NCBI RefSeq assembly: GCF_000744105.1 | Contig: NZ_JQLH01000001.1 | Coordinates: forward strand, 1,798,001-1,862,000 | Source of the DNA: Maribacter forsetii DSM 18668 | GTDB lineage: Bacteria > Bacteroidota > Bacteroidia > Flavobacteriales > Flavobacteriaceae | Direction of reading: 5' to 3' | DNA: 64,000 bases | Part shown: piece after piece, positions 1 through 8,737 of the stretch | Layout: the number at the start of each line of letters is the position of its first letter | Position numbering within the stretch: the stretch's first letter is position 1 | Program-made: the position numbers and the translations under genes | The notes under the pieces: generated by a model | What the model was told of the DNA's origin: nothing | The model's input: the letters and a program-made list of their open reading frames with translations, nothing else | Databases searched by the model: none

Positions 1-203
1 ATGAAAACATATAAGGGCATTGATATTGTAGATATGTATTTGCCAATAATTTGTGTAATTTCACTATTTGGATAAATGTCAGGTAAATTCCATAAACCCA
101 TAAATGGGGCAAAAGAATGCCTAAGAACTACTAGTACTAGGGCAAAAACCCTTATTAGCGCTAAGTTGTCAATGTTTATTTCTTGGTGTAAGCTTTTATT
201 CAA
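1..203 (-). CDS. Acyltransferase 3 family protein, N-terminal part (cut by window edge)
   Basis: Reading the minus strand from a TTG at 203 gives an open frame to the window edge (about 67 residues). It begins MNKSLHQEINIDNLALIRVF and continues with a hydrophobic stretch, an Arg-His pair, and then VLRHSFAPFMGLW. A short polar start, then an Ile/Asp-x-Leu-x-x-x-Arg segment and a first membrane helix carrying His, is typical of integral-membrane acyltransferase-3 (OafA/PF01757) O-acetyltransferases, which acetylate surface polysaccharides. The TTG start is supported by a -7 box at 235-242, which predicts a leader of about 25 bases; an upstream stop closes the frame a few codons before. The neighbourhood of polysaccharide genes fits. 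The family assignment rests only on the N-terminus, so the substrate is unknown. Confidence 0.62.
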   Translation of the reverse strand, partial: MNKSLHQEINIDNLALIRVFALVLVVLRHSFAPFMGLWNLPDIYPNSEITQIIGKYISTISMPLYVF

Positions 204-234
204 CAGAATATATTTTTGTTATATACGGAATTTG

Positions 235-242
235 CAAAAATA
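235..242 (-). promoter_or_regulatory. -7 box for the acyltransferase gene
   Basis: On the minus strand this reads TATTTTTG, a full match to the Bacteroidota TAnnTTTG element, about 32 bases upstream of the TTG start at 203. No TTG -33 partner is visible at 17-23 bases, so only half of the promoter is supported. Confidence 0.42.
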
Positions 243-327
243 GGTAGTTCTTGCTTTTTAAATGAAGAATATTCGTTGTCTTTGTATTTATCTACGATGT
301 GTAATTGTAATCTAATTTTTATTCATA

Positions 328-353
328 AAAAAGCCCTTCTAGAAGGGCTTTTT
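328..353. terminator. Perfect palindromic bidirectional terminator
   Basis: A 26-base perfect palindrome: five A, GCCCTTCT, then its complement and five T, centred at 340/341. It lies 14 bases past the stop of the minus-strand lipoprotein gene (368-1987), which it should terminate. Confidence 0.85.
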
Positions 354-367
354 ATCTTATTTATTTT

Positions 368-1987
368 TTAATATTCTTCGGGATAGACTGGATAGCCATC
401 TTCAAGTATCTTGGCATTTAATGCAGCAATTCCTAATGGTTGTATACCGTAAAACGTAAGGTTTTTACCAATATAATCATTTTTAATTCTTTGTTGTAAA
501 CCTTCATCGTATTTACCCAAGTTTAACCAACCATGAAGTCTTCCTGGTAAATCGTAACCCCCTGTTCCATCTACATTATATGTAAATTGTTGACCAAATT
601 CTTCTTTCCAAACTACGTTATTTACTGTAGATAATAGTGCTGAGATATCTTCTTCGGACCAATACATATTATTTTCATATGCAGTAACAATAAAACTTAC
701 AATAGCACTGGCATGACTAGTGTCCTGTATTTGGTCAATATCCCAACGTTGGCTCCATGTATAGGCGCTAGGGACATTATTATTAGGTTTAAATTGATTT
801 TTTAAATTAGATGGTCGACCTATCATGGTGCCAAAAGATACGTTTTCATATACAGTATTGTATTTGTCTTTACCAGTAATAATATATAATTCCATGCCTA
901 TTCTTGCCCAATGAGAAGTCATGTGAGTATTTACTCTATAGAATTTACTCAATCCCAAAGACTCATAACGATTCCAGATATGTTCTTCGGAAAAAGCCAG
1001 GAGTGTATCAAATTGATTTTGATAGTTATCTGTAGCTCTTAGATTAGGGGATTGGTACATAATTCTTAAAAGTGATGAAACATGTCTCCAATAAAAACTA
1101 TCCCATAGAGCGTGACCTTCATTATCATTGTTTGGCCATCCTAAATATCCATTTCCAACGTTAACGGCATCATCAACAGTAATATTAATTAGATTTAAGG
1201 CTTCGTCTAAATAGCTGTTATCACCAGTAGCTTGCCACATTTTTACAAGTCCTTCAATATAATATCCTAAATAATAATATTCTTGATTAACATTTTTACT
1301 TTGAGCTCTTCTCAAAGCATCTTCAGAATCTATTTGTTCATCTATATCTACCCATTCAGCATCAAATTTATTTTTCCACTGTAGAACTCTTTCACTAATT
1401 ATATATGGAGTGTTACGCTGTTCTTCTTCTGAATTTTCATTATTAGTGAGAGTAACTGTACCATCTTGTTGGGTAACTGATCCATCTTCATTAACTTCTT
1501 CTGCGGTGTAGGTAAAAGAATCTTCAAATTCTTCTTCTTCCACTTCCTGTGTTTGTTCTGGCTCTGAGGTTTGTTCAGGTTCCCCGGTTTGTTCTGGTTC
1601 TCCAGGTTGTTCCGGTTCTCCTGTTTGTTCTGGATCTCCAGTATGTGCTGTTTCTGTAGTTGATTCTGGCTCTGTTTCTGCAGTTGGCGTATAAGTAAGC
1701 GTGTTGTCATCATTAATGATAACTTCTCCAAGTTTTGCACTGGAAACATTGGTAATGGTGACATTTTCAATATTTACAAAATTGTCGTTATTTAATACAT
1801 CTAAAATTGTGCTATTGGAGTCTGTTATATAAAAAACATCATTAACAACAAGAGTTTCAATATCGAGACTTGTCTCTTTGTTGACAACATACTCAGATAA
1901 TAAATCGGCATCTTTACTACAAGAGTGAAAAATGAATACAAGACATAGTAGGGATGTCATGCGTGCAGGGATGTGTAGGTTTCGCAT
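368..1987 (-). CDS. Secreted lipoprotein: Ig-like domain split by acidic repeats, plus helical C-terminal domain
   Basis: 539 residues. A short signal peptide ends in a lipobox with Cys23 (FHSC), so it should be lipidated and exported. Residues about 45-102 and 156-183 look like the two halves of one bacterial Ig/cadherin-like domain (VLDVLNND..., then NDDNTLTYTPT, later DSFTYTA and GTVTLTN). The halves are separated by about 50 residues containing six near-identical six-residue Pro-Glu-Gln repeats (116-151). Residues 190-539 are rich in Trp, Tyr and His and look helical (YYYLGYYIEGLVKMW, YLDEALNLI, HALWDSFYWRH), resembling an (alpha/alpha) toroid such as those of glycan-active proteins. No catalytic signature is recognised, so no enzyme activity is claimed. 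It stands alone, with a terminator downstream and about 400 bases without a clear gene upstream. Confidence 0.8.
   Translation of the reverse strand: MRNLHIPARMTSLLCLVFIFHSCSKDADLLSEYVVNKETSLDIETLVVNDVFYITDSNSTILDVLNNDNFVNIENVTITNVSSAKLGEVIINDDNTLTYTPTAETEPESTTETAHTGDPEQTGEPEQPGEPEQTGEPEQTSEPEQTQEVEEEEFEDSFTYTAEEVNEDGSVTQQDGTVTLTNNENSEEEQRNTPYIISERVLQWKNKFDAEWVDIDEQIDSEDALRRAQSKNVNQEYYYLGYYIEGLVKMWQATGDNSYLDEALNLINITVDDAVNVGNGYLGWPNNDNEGHALWDSFYWRHVSSLLRIMYQSPNLRATDNYQNQFDTLLAFSEEHIWNRYESLGLSKFYRVNTHMTSHWARIGMELYIITGKDKYNTVYENVSFGTMIGRPSNLKNQFKPNNNVPSAYTWSQRWDIDQIQDTSHASAIVSFIVTAYENNMYWSEEDISALLSTVNNVVWKEEFGQQFTYNVDGTGGYDLPGRLHGWLNLGKYDEGLQQRIKNDYIGKNLTFYGIQPLGIAALNAKILEDGYPVYPEEY
1535..1642 (-). 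repeat. 18-base tandem repeats encoding TGEPEQ
   Basis: Six units of 18 bases within the lipoprotein gene encode TGDPEQ, TGEPEQ, PGEPEQ, TGEPEQ, TSEPEQ and TQEVEE. Units differ at several synonymous and non-synonymous positions. The array is in frame, so unit gain or loss would preserve the reading frame and only change the length of the acidic spacer. Confidence 0.85.
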
Positions 1988-2341
1988 AATGGGTTAAATG
2001 TGTTTAATTTCTTAAGATTTAGGAGTTTAAAAATATTTCTTTTTTTTAGAGTAACGATGAAATAACAGTTTTTTTCGTTGAAATACATGTTTTATTATTC
2101 AATTATACGGATGTAGTATATCTTTTGGATTAAAAAAAAATTTTTATTCGATAAAAAACACTTTTTTTTAACATTTATAGGTTTTATACCTTACTTCATC
2201 CCGTAAGACATAGAAGTGTTTTGAATGTTATTTTCATTTTCTTTAAGTTCAAGGTCGTTTGTTTCTAATGTATTAATAGTTAAAAACTTACAACCATTAA
2301 CGCCCTAAGTTCAAGAAAATTTCATTAAATAATAGAAATAT
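1988..2341. other. Gene-poor stretch with a possible coding remnant
   Basis: About 350 very AT-rich bases. No confident promoter is visible. On the minus strand, 2191-2304 is open and encodes a coding-like tail (GCKFLTINTLETNDLELK, then about 18 more residues to TAA at 2191), but it lacks a start codon and is closed upstream by TAG at 2305-2307. It may be the eroded 3' end of a lost gene, or chance. Confidence 0.3.
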
Positions 2342-2378
2342 AAAAGGTGCTGTTTTATAAATATAAACAGCACCTTTT
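2342..2378 (-). terminator. Terminator after FemAB-like gene
   Basis: Inverted repeat AAAAGGTGCTGTTT (2342-2355) / AAACAGCACCTTTT (2365-2378) with a nine-base loop, 17 bases beyond the stop of the minus-strand gene 2396-3463. The stem ends in a T-run on the minus strand. Confidence 0.8.
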
Positions 2379-2395
2379 AGAATAATTCGAAAAAA

Positions 2396-3463
2396 TTAGG
2401 CTACCACATTATTTAGGCTTGTTGGAGCTGGTGCTCTATATTTTGGAAAGAAGCTTACCTGTTCTTTATTAATTTCTGGATATTTGGCTAAGTGGTTATT
2501 TGTCAATTTATCATAAATATTTTGGTTTACGACAAACTTCCACAATCTAAAATTTTTAAAATCTTTAGAAAATCCACTTTTAAAGCGAAATAAGGAATCT
2601 TCATTGCTGCCACCTCTACCGCCACCTAGGTTTAGATAAGAATACCCTTCTTCAACTGATTTTAAACGCATTTCATCTATAATTAGTTTTATGGGATTTA
2701 AGTCAAAAAAGTCGGCATCTAAGCCAGATAAATGATATTGAACTATATTGTCTTTTTTTATGAAAATTGCTCCACCTATAGTTTTTTGAGTTTCATTGTC
2801 CTTACAGATTATTAATTGAGGGGTGTAGTCCTTGCTAGCCATTATGCGCTCAAAGTATGCTTCGTTAAAAAAATAACTATCGGTAGCGTCTACTCTACGC
2901 ATGTTTTCATGATATAGTTCAATAAACTTTTTTAAATCTTCATTATGATTACCTTCAATAACGGTACAAACTTTTCTTGCTTTATTTAAATAAGTCTTTA
3001 ATCTTCTATTGAAATTAGCTCTTTGAACATCTATAGGTAATGTAAGGTCTACATAAACTACCATACCTTGTTCTGTAATTTCTCCTAATCCTTTAAGTAA
3101 ATCTTCTTGTGTATCCATAAATGGATGTAACCTGGAAAATACCGATACTATATTTTGCTCAACAAAATAAGCTTTAAGACTCTTTTGAAATTCTGATACA
3201 TTAAAATCTGAATTTTTGCTATTAGTTAAGAGGCCGGCATAACCATAAACAGAAATTGCGTCCTTATATGTTGTGCCTGGAATATTTCTTAGAAGTAGAG
3301 GTAATAAGATACTTTGGTCTTTGTGAGTATATTTTAACAGAACCGGCTGTTCATCTTCGTTTTTAGATAAATGATGATAATCATAGGTAAAGTAAAAATC
3401 AGTATTTTCAATCTTAGCCAATTGTTCAACCCATTCTTTTTTAAGTTCAATTGTCTCTATCAT
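2396..3463 (-). CDS. FemAB/GNAT-like acyltransferase (BioF2-type)
   Basis: 355 residues, no signal peptide or membrane helix. The C-terminal half holds the conserved block of FemAB-like GNAT proteins: an Ile-Gly-Gly-Ala-Ile-Phe strand, a Gln-Tyr-His-Leu-Ser-Gly motif, LIIDEMRLKSVEEGYSYLNLG and then GGGRGGSNEDSLFRFKSGFS. In relatives this second GNAT fold transfers amino acids from aminoacyl-tRNA to peptidoglycan, or acyl groups from acyl-CoA in surface-polysaccharide loci. The position next to nucleotide-sugar genes favours a role in decorating a surface glycan; that is inference. It has its own terminator, and the 98-base gap to the next gene upstream leaves room for its own promoter. Confidence 0.75.
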   Translation of the reverse strand: MIETIELKKEWVEQLAKIENTDFYFTYDYHHLSKNEDEQPVLLKYTHKDQSILLPLLLRNIPGTTYKDAISVYGYAGLLTNSKNSDFNVSEFQKSLKAYFVEQNIVSVFSRLHPFMDTQEDLLKGLGEITEQGMVVYVDLTLPIDVQRANFNRRLKTYLNKARKVCTVIEGNHNEDLKKFIELYHENMRRVDATDSYFFNEAYFERIMASKDYTPQLIICKDNETQKTIGGAIFIKKDNIVQYHLSGLDADFFDLNPIKLIIDEMRLKSVEEGYSYLNLGGGRGGSNEDSLFRFKSGFSKDFKNFRLWKFVVNQNIYDKLTNNHLAKYPEINKEQVSFFPKYRAPAPTSLNNVVA

Positions 3464-3561
3464 TAGCTGTGTATTTTGAATTAATAAGATTATAAGGTTT
3501 CTATTTTAATACGATGCCCCTTAAAATCACAGATATTTTATTTAAAAATTGTTTTTACGGT

Positions 3562-4743
3562 TTAAATTCTAAACATTGCTGCTGTAGGTTTTAAACCAAC
3601 ATAAGCCATACCGGCTTGATTCATCCAATGTGGTTGAATGATACCGTGTTGAAGCACTGCATGTACATCTCTATGAATTCTTTCTATTCTAAATCTGGAA
3701 TATAAAGAAGATGTGCCGGCTACGGCATAAATTTCAGAAATCATAGATCTTGCAGAAGTTGCAGCTTCGCAGGAAGCTGCCCAAACATCTGCTAATTGAA
3801 TATCTGTAAAGGTGTTTTCTTTTTCCGATTCTTCCCATAACATATTTACCGAGTTATGTAATTGTGTTCTATGGGCATTTAAAATGGTTTTAGCCTTAGC
3901 TAATGTAGTTTGTACTGTAAGTCTATCACGTAAGTCTGGGTTTTTGCCTGGAGTTATTCTTTCCATACACATGTTGGTTAACTCATCTATAGCACCACCA
4001 AGTAAACCTAAGGTCATAGCAGCACAACCAGAAGCATTTATTGCGCCTATAGGTAGTCTGTTATATGCAGAGTTATTTTCTACATTGCTCTCAAAATCAA
4101 CGGCAAAACTGTCTTTTACAAAAGTTTCGGCTATTTCTATATCATGGCTTCCTGTGCCTCTTAATCCGCCAACGTTCCAAGTGTCTATTACTTTTACTTT
4201 CTCCTTAGGAACGTACATTAATTTTAGTTTGGCTCCCGGCCCTAATTTTGTAGGAAGATCCCCACCAGTAACTAAACAACGTAAAACGAACCAATCTGCA
4301 AGTTCACACCCAGAAACTAGACTCCATCTGCCAGATACCATATATCCGTTTTCAACTATTTTAGCAACTCCTTCTGGTCTAGTGGAGTTAGCATATACGT
4401 CATTTGGGTTTTTGTAGATTTCATTTAAACTATCTTTACTTAAGAACCTCCCAAAGGTACAAGCTAAATGGTTGTTCCATACAATCCAAGCCACAGAGGT
4501 TTCAGCACTAGCCAAGGTTTCGTAAACTTTTAAGGTTTCTACTGGATTGTCTTCCCAGCCACCCAAATACTTTGGAAGTGCTAATTTAAAAAGCTGGTTG
4601 TCTTTGAGAGTTTCAACAATGGGTGGAGCCAGTTTTCTTGCAGATTCTGTTTCTTCCCTATGTGATATTGCCAATGCTTGAATATTCTTTGCTGATTCAG
4701 AAGGACTTAATGTCAATGCTTCGGATGATTTAGTATTGTTCAT
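3562..4743 (-). CDS. Acyl-CoA-dehydrogenase-fold flavoprotein (DszC/HsaA-type monooxygenase-like)
   Basis: 393 residues. The chain has the order of the acyl-CoA dehydrogenase fold: helical N-terminal part (ARKLAPPIVETLKDNQLFKL, PKYLGGWE), a beta middle with SGRWSLVSGCELADWFVLRC and WNVGGLRGTGSHDIEI, and a helical C-terminal part with RIERIHRDVHAVLQHGIIQP. The GLRGTGSHD block and the IHRDVHA segment are typical of the group-D flavin monooxygenase branch (HsaA, DszC, HpaH-like) rather than of true acyl-CoA dehydrogenases; I see no clear catalytic Glu. The substrate is unknown. A flavin reductase partner is not in the window. It lies between the FemAB-like gene and the nucleotide-sugar operon, all on the minus strand, but a terminator at 4888-4925 separates it from the latter. 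Confidence 0.72.
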   Translation of the reverse strand: MNNTKSSEALTLSPSESAKNIQALAISHREETESARKLAPPIVETLKDNQLFKLALPKYLGGWEDNPVETLKVYETLASAETSVAWIVWNNHLACTFGRFLSKDSLNEIYKNPNDVYANSTRPEGVAKIVENGYMVSGRWSLVSGCELADWFVLRCLVTGGDLPTKLGPGAKLKLMYVPKEKVKVIDTWNVGGLRGTGSHDIEIAETFVKDSFAVDFESNVENNSAYNRLPIGAINASGCAAMTLGLLGGAIDELTNMCMERITPGKNPDLRDRLTVQTTLAKAKTILNAHRTQLHNSVNMLWEESEKENTFTDIQLADVWAASCEAATSARSMISEIYAVAGTSSLYSRFRIERIHRDVHAVLQHGIIQPHWMNQAGMAYVGLKPTAAMFRI

Positions 4744-4887
4744 TGAATTGGGTTTAATAAATACAAATTAAATAAGCTACGGTTTATTTTAGTAAAGTAA
4801 CGATGATATTTCTTAAGTATATATTTAAGTTTTACGTAAAGCTATGTAGTAATTTTAATACGAAATTAAAAATTAGTTCAAACGCAA

Positions 4888-4925
4888 GAAAAGCAGATGA
4901 TTAGAAAATTAATCTTCTGCTTTTC
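4888..4925 (-). terminator. Terminator of the nucleotide-sugar operon
   Basis: GAAAAGCAGATGATTA (4888-4903) pairs with TAATCTTCTGCTTTTC (4910-4925) with one mismatch and a six-base loop. It lies 65-102 bases past the stop of the minus-strand gene 4990-6264. Confidence 0.7.
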
Positions 4926-4989
4926 AGAGGTACTTTTTTTATAGAATTAATTTTATTTACATATTTTTAATATAATATCTAATGATTTG

Positions 4990-6264
4990 TTATAATCTTC
5001 CGTGCACCTTGCCGGGTAATGCACCTTTTACATCGTAAATAATTCCATTTTCATTTAATAAATCATTTATATCTAGAGTTTGGAATTTTTGATGTGCTAC
5101 GGATAAAACAACAACATCATATTTGTCGGTTGGTTTTTCTTGTGTAGTTGTTAATCCGTATTCATTTTTTACTTCTAATGGCTCGGCCCAAGGGTCGTAT
5201 ATTGTAGTTTGTACCTTATATTCATTAAGGTTTTTAATCATATCTACAACTTTGGTATTTCTAATATCTGGACAGTCTTCTTTAAATGTTATTCCCATGA
5301 TCAAAATTTTTGAATCTTTAACTTTTAAATCATGCTTTAACATCAATTTAATGATCTGTAGACTTAGATATTCGCCCATACCATCGTTTATGCGTCTACT
5401 TGCTAAAATTAAATCTGGGTTATATCCATTTTCTTGTGCTTTTTGAGCTAAATAATAAGGGTCCACACCAATACAATGGCCACCTACTAACCCTGGCTTG
5501 AAAGGAAGGAAGTTCCATTTGGTGCCTGCAGCTTTTAAAACATCATTAGTGTCAATATCCAATAAGTGGAATATTTTTGCTAATTCATTCATGAAGGCGA
5601 TGTTAATATCCCTTTGGGTATTCTCTATTACTTTTGAAGCTTCCGCTACCTTAATAGTAGGTGCTAAATGGGTGCCGGCAGTAATAACTGAGGAATATAA
5701 ATCATCTACTTTTTTAGCTACTTCAGGAGTAGAGCCAGCCGTTACTTTCAATATTTTCTCTACGGTATGTAATTTGTCACCAGGGTTTATTCTTTCGGGA
5801 GAATAACCAACGTAGAAATCCTTGTTGAATGTTAATCCACTTGTTTTTTCTAGAACAGGTACGCAAATCTCTTCTGTTGCACCTGGATAAACCGTTGATT
5901 CATATATGACTATGTCGTTTTCCTTAAGAACTTTTCCTACTGTTTCACTTGCTTTAATAAGGGGCGTGAAAACAGGTCTCTTTGTGTCATCAACAGGAGT
6001 TGGCACGGTAATGATATAATAGTCGCATTCTTTTATATCCTCAATATTAGAGGTGCAAAATAAACCACTGTCTTTGTTCTCGGATTTTGAGTTTAACACA
6101 TTGTCTAAATCAAGATCTGTTAATTCAAGAGTAGTGTCGTTTCCTTGGTTTATTTCACTAACTCTTTTTTCGTTGATATCGAACCCTACGACATTGTATT
6201 TCTTAGCAAAAAGAACAGCTAAAGGTAGACCAACATACCCTAACCCTATAATTCCTATTTTCAT
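4990..6264 (-). CDS. UDP-N-acetylhexosamine 6-dehydrogenase (TviB/WbpA-type)
   Basis: 424 residues. It oxidises a UDP-GlcNAc- or UDP-GalNAc-type sugar to the uronic acid with two NAD+. The Rossmann motif GLGYVG is at residues 7-12, the central-domain FKPGLVGGHCIGVDPYYL block has nucleophile Cys264, and YSPERINPG (154-162) is the signature of the TviB/VipA/WbpA branch, distinguishing it from UDP-glucose dehydrogenases. Length is normal. It is the last gene of a three-gene minus-strand operon (7340-8737, 6318-7343, this), 53 bases after the epimerase. The exact substrate (GlcNAc versus GalNAc) cannot be told from sequence alone. Confidence 0.88.
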   Translation of the reverse strand: MKIGIIGLGYVGLPLAVLFAKKYNVVGFDINEKRVSEINQGNDTTLELTDLDLDNVLNSKSENKDSGLFCTSNIEDIKECDYYIITVPTPVDDTKRPVFTPLIKASETVGKVLKENDIVIYESTVYPGATEEICVPVLEKTSGLTFNKDFYVGYSPERINPGDKLHTVEKILKVTAGSTPEVAKKVDDLYSSVITAGTHLAPTIKVAEASKVIENTQRDINIAFMNELAKIFHLLDIDTNDVLKAAGTKWNFLPFKPGLVGGHCIGVDPYYLAQKAQENGYNPDLILASRRINDGMGEYLSLQIIKLMLKHDLKVKDSKILIMGITFKEDCPDIRNTKVVDMIKNLNEYKVQTTIYDPWAEPLEVKNEYGLTTTQEKPTDKYDVVVLSVAHQKFQTLDINDLLNENGIIYDVKGALPGKVHGRL

Positions 6265-6317
6265 TTTTATAAAGTGAGATTAATGTTCATTGTTCAAGAT
6301 ATATGGGGGTAATATGT

Positions 6318-7343
6318 TTACTGATTTTGGTACCGTAAATACCATTTCGTAAAATTACCAACGCCTTCTTCTAAATTTATTTTAGGTGAATAATTGTAAT
6401 TTTCACTAAGCTCGGTAGTGTCTGCCCAAGTTTTAAAAACATCTCCATCTTGCATAGGCATCATAATTAAATCAGCCTTTTTATTTAAGTTCAGTTCAAT
6501 AGTTTTAATGAAATCCATTAATTTGATTGGTTTCCCTCTACCAATATTATATACTGAAGCATTACTTTTGGTGTTTGAATTGGGTATATATCCTTTTTCT
6601 ATTATTAATGAAATACCATCAACAATGTCGTCAATATAGGTAAAGTCTCTTGCTAATTTACCATTATTATAAACGTTTATAGGTTTGTTGGCTAAAATGT
6701 TGTTGGTAAAAGAATAGTAGGCCATATCTGGACGACCCCAAGGACCGTAAACTGTAAAAAAACGGAGTCCTGTACATTGAAATTTATAAAGATGACTATA
6801 AGTGTGAGCCATAAGCTCATTACTTTTTTTAGTTGCGGCATACAAGCTAACTGGGTGGTCAACCTGGTCTGAAGTTTTAAAGGGGACTTGCTCATTTAAA
6901 CCGTATACGCTAGAACTACTGGCATATGTTAAATGTTTGATCTTATAGTTACGGCAGCATTCCAATATATTTAAAAAACCTACTAAATTACTATCCACAT
7001 AAGCTTCTGGGTTTTCTAAACTGTAACGAACCCCAGCTTGGGCTGCTAAATTACAGACTACATCAAAATTTTGTGCTTTAAATAAGTTTGGTAGATTTTC
7101 ACGATCCTCTAGTGCAAGTCTTATAAATGAAAAGGAGGTGCTTGTTGTGCTTTTGGTCAATACATTAAACTGTTCGGCATCATCTTTTTTGATACCGAGT
7201 TCGTTTAATCTGGCATATTTAAGATTTACGTCATAATAGTCGTTTATGTTGTCTAGACCTACGACCTCATGACCTTTTTCTGCTAATTTTTTAGAAACAA
7301 AAAAACCAATAAAACCAGCAGCGCCAGTTACTAAAACTTTCAT
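6318..7343 (-). CDS. UDP-glucuronate 4-epimerase family protein
   Basis: 341 residues, extended short-chain dehydrogenase. NAD-binding TGAAGFIG at 6-13, Ser142-144 with catalytic Tyr168-x3-Lys172 (YAATK), and the GLDNINDYYDVNLKYARL segment near residues 29-46 that marks UDP-glucuronate (not UDP-glucose) 4-epimerases. It would convert UDP-GlcA to UDP-GalA. Its ATG overlaps the stop of the UDP-glucose dehydrogenase gene by four bases (ATGA, 7340-7343), so the two are translationally coupled, and that gene supplies the substrate. This coupling strengthens the assignment. Confidence 0.9.
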   Translation of the reverse strand: MKVLVTGAAGFIGFFVSKKLAEKGHEVVGLDNINDYYDVNLKYARLNELGIKKDDAEQFNVLTKSTTSTSFSFIRLALEDRENLPNLFKAQNFDVVCNLAAQAGVRYSLENPEAYVDSNLVGFLNILECCRNYKIKHLTYASSSSVYGLNEQVPFKTSDQVDHPVSLYAATKKSNELMAHTYSHLYKFQCTGLRFFTVYGPWGRPDMAYYSFTNNILANKPINVYNNGKLARDFTYIDDIVDGISLIIEKGYIPNSNTKSNASVYNIGRGKPIKLMDFIKTIELNLNKKADLIMMPMQDGDVFKTWADTTELSENYNYSPKINLEEGVGNFTKWYLRYQNQ

Positions 7344-8737
7344 GATTGTCCTATTTTGTAATAGTTAAAGCCAATAGCTTCCATAGTCTCTGTATCTAGT
7401 AATCTTCTTCCGTCGAATACAAATGCTGGTTTTAGCATCTGGTTATAAATAGTTTGCCAATCGTAACTTTTAAACTCATCCCATTCTGTTAAAATCGCTA
7501 TTGCATGAGCATTTTTAGTGGCTTCCATAGGGTTTTTAGTGACTTTTAACAATCGTCTGTTTTCTTCAGGAGCTCTAGTGTTTAAATAATCTAAATCAGC
7601 ATAGATACGTTCTTCCGATACTTTTGGATCATAGACAATTATTTCAGCCTGCTCTTCTAGTAAGGCGTCTGCAACTGCAATGGCGGCGGACTCCCTGGTG
7701 TCATTGGTGTCCTTTTTAAATGCCCACCCGTAAATGATGATTTTTTTTCCAGATATGGTATTATACAGCGTAGAAATTATATTTTCTGCAAAACGATTTT
7801 TTTGATAGTCATTGGCGATAATGACTTGTTCCCAATAATCGGCAACTTCGCTTAAACCGTATGATCTAGCAATGTAAACTAAATTTAAAATATCTTTTTG
7901 AAAACAAGATCCACCGAAACCTACAGATGCATTTAGAAATTTTGGTCCAATACGGCTATCAAAACCAATAGCTCTTGATATTTCTTGAATATTAGCATCT
8001 GTTTTTTCACAAAGAGCCGAAATTGTATTTATAGATGAAACGCGTTGCGCTAAAAATGCATTGGCCACTAGCTTAGATAATTCAGATGACCAAACATTGG
8101 TTTGTAAAATACGTTCTTTTGGAAGCCAATGTTCATAAACAGCACTAAGTGCGTCTTTAGCAGCTTGTCCACTGGGTGTATCATTACCACCGATCAATAC
8201 ACGATCTGCATGTATTAAATCTTCAATGGCGGTACCTTCTGCCAAAAATTCTGGATTGGATAAAATTTCAAACTTAACCGAGTTACCGGTATTATCTAAA
8301 ATATTTTGAATTGCTTGTGCGGTTCTTACAGGAAGTGTAGACTTTTCAACAACTATTTTGTCGTCTTTTGCCACTTTTGCAATATTTCTTGCGCAAAGTT
8401 CTATGAATTTTAAATCAGCCGCTTGACCTTTACCTTTACCATATGTTTTAGTAGGGGTGTTCACAGAAATGAATATCATTTGGGCTTCATCTATAGCCTT
8501 ATCTACTTCTGTAGAGAAAAATAGATTTTTTCCGCGTCTTTCACCAACAATTTCCTTTAGTCCCGGCTCATAAATTGGAAGTTTATCCAAATCATCGGTA
8601 TTCCATTGATCAATACGGTCTTGATTGATGTCTACTACCGTTACTTGTATTTCTGGACACTGTTTTGCTATAACGGACATGGTAGGACCGCCTACGTAAC
8701 CAGCACCAATGCAACATATTTTCGTAATTTTTTTCAT
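7340..8737 (-). CDS. ugd: UDP-glucose 6-dehydrogenase, animal-type
   Basis: 465 residues. Makes UDP-glucuronate from UDP-glucose. Rossmann GAGYVGG at 11-17, STLPVRTA around 133-140, NPEFLAEGTA at 161-170 and the nucleophile Cys278 in GFGGSCFQKD. Length and N-terminus (ICCIGAGYVGGPTM, DINQDRIDQWN) resemble the eukaryotic UGDH branch that is widespread in Bacteroidota, and differ from the second dehydrogenase in the same operon (4990-6264). First gene of the operon; the 238-base divergent region before the aminotransferase gene must hold its promoter, though I could not find a full -7/-33 pair on this strand. Confidence 0.93.
   Translation of the reverse strand: MKKITKICCIGAGYVGGPTMSVIAKQCPEIQVTVVDINQDRIDQWNTDDLDKLPIYEPGLKEIVGERRGKNLFFSTEVDKAIDEAQMIFISVNTPTKTYGKGKGQAADLKFIELCARNIAKVAKDDKIVVEKSTLPVRTAQAIQNILDNTGNSVKFEILSNPEFLAEGTAIEDLIHADRVLIGGNDTPSGQAAKDALSAVYEHWLPKERILQTNVWSSELSKLVANAFLAQRVSSINTISALCEKTDANIQEISRAIGFDSRIGPKFLNASVGFGGSCFQKDILNLVYIARSYGLSEVADYWEQVIIANDYQKNRFAENIISTLYNTISGKKIIIYGWAFKKDTNDTRESAAIAVADALLEEQAEIIVYDPKVSEERIYADLDYLNTRAPEENRRLLKVTKNPMEATKNAHAIAILTEWDEFKSYDWQTIYNQMLKPAFVFDGRRLLDTETMEAIGFNYYKIGQS

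Noticed and set aside
1399..1770. Open Lys/Gln/Asn-rich frame inside the lipoprotein gene
   Set aside because: It is the acidic repeat array read in another frame of the same strand; the lipoprotein frame has a signal peptide and domains.
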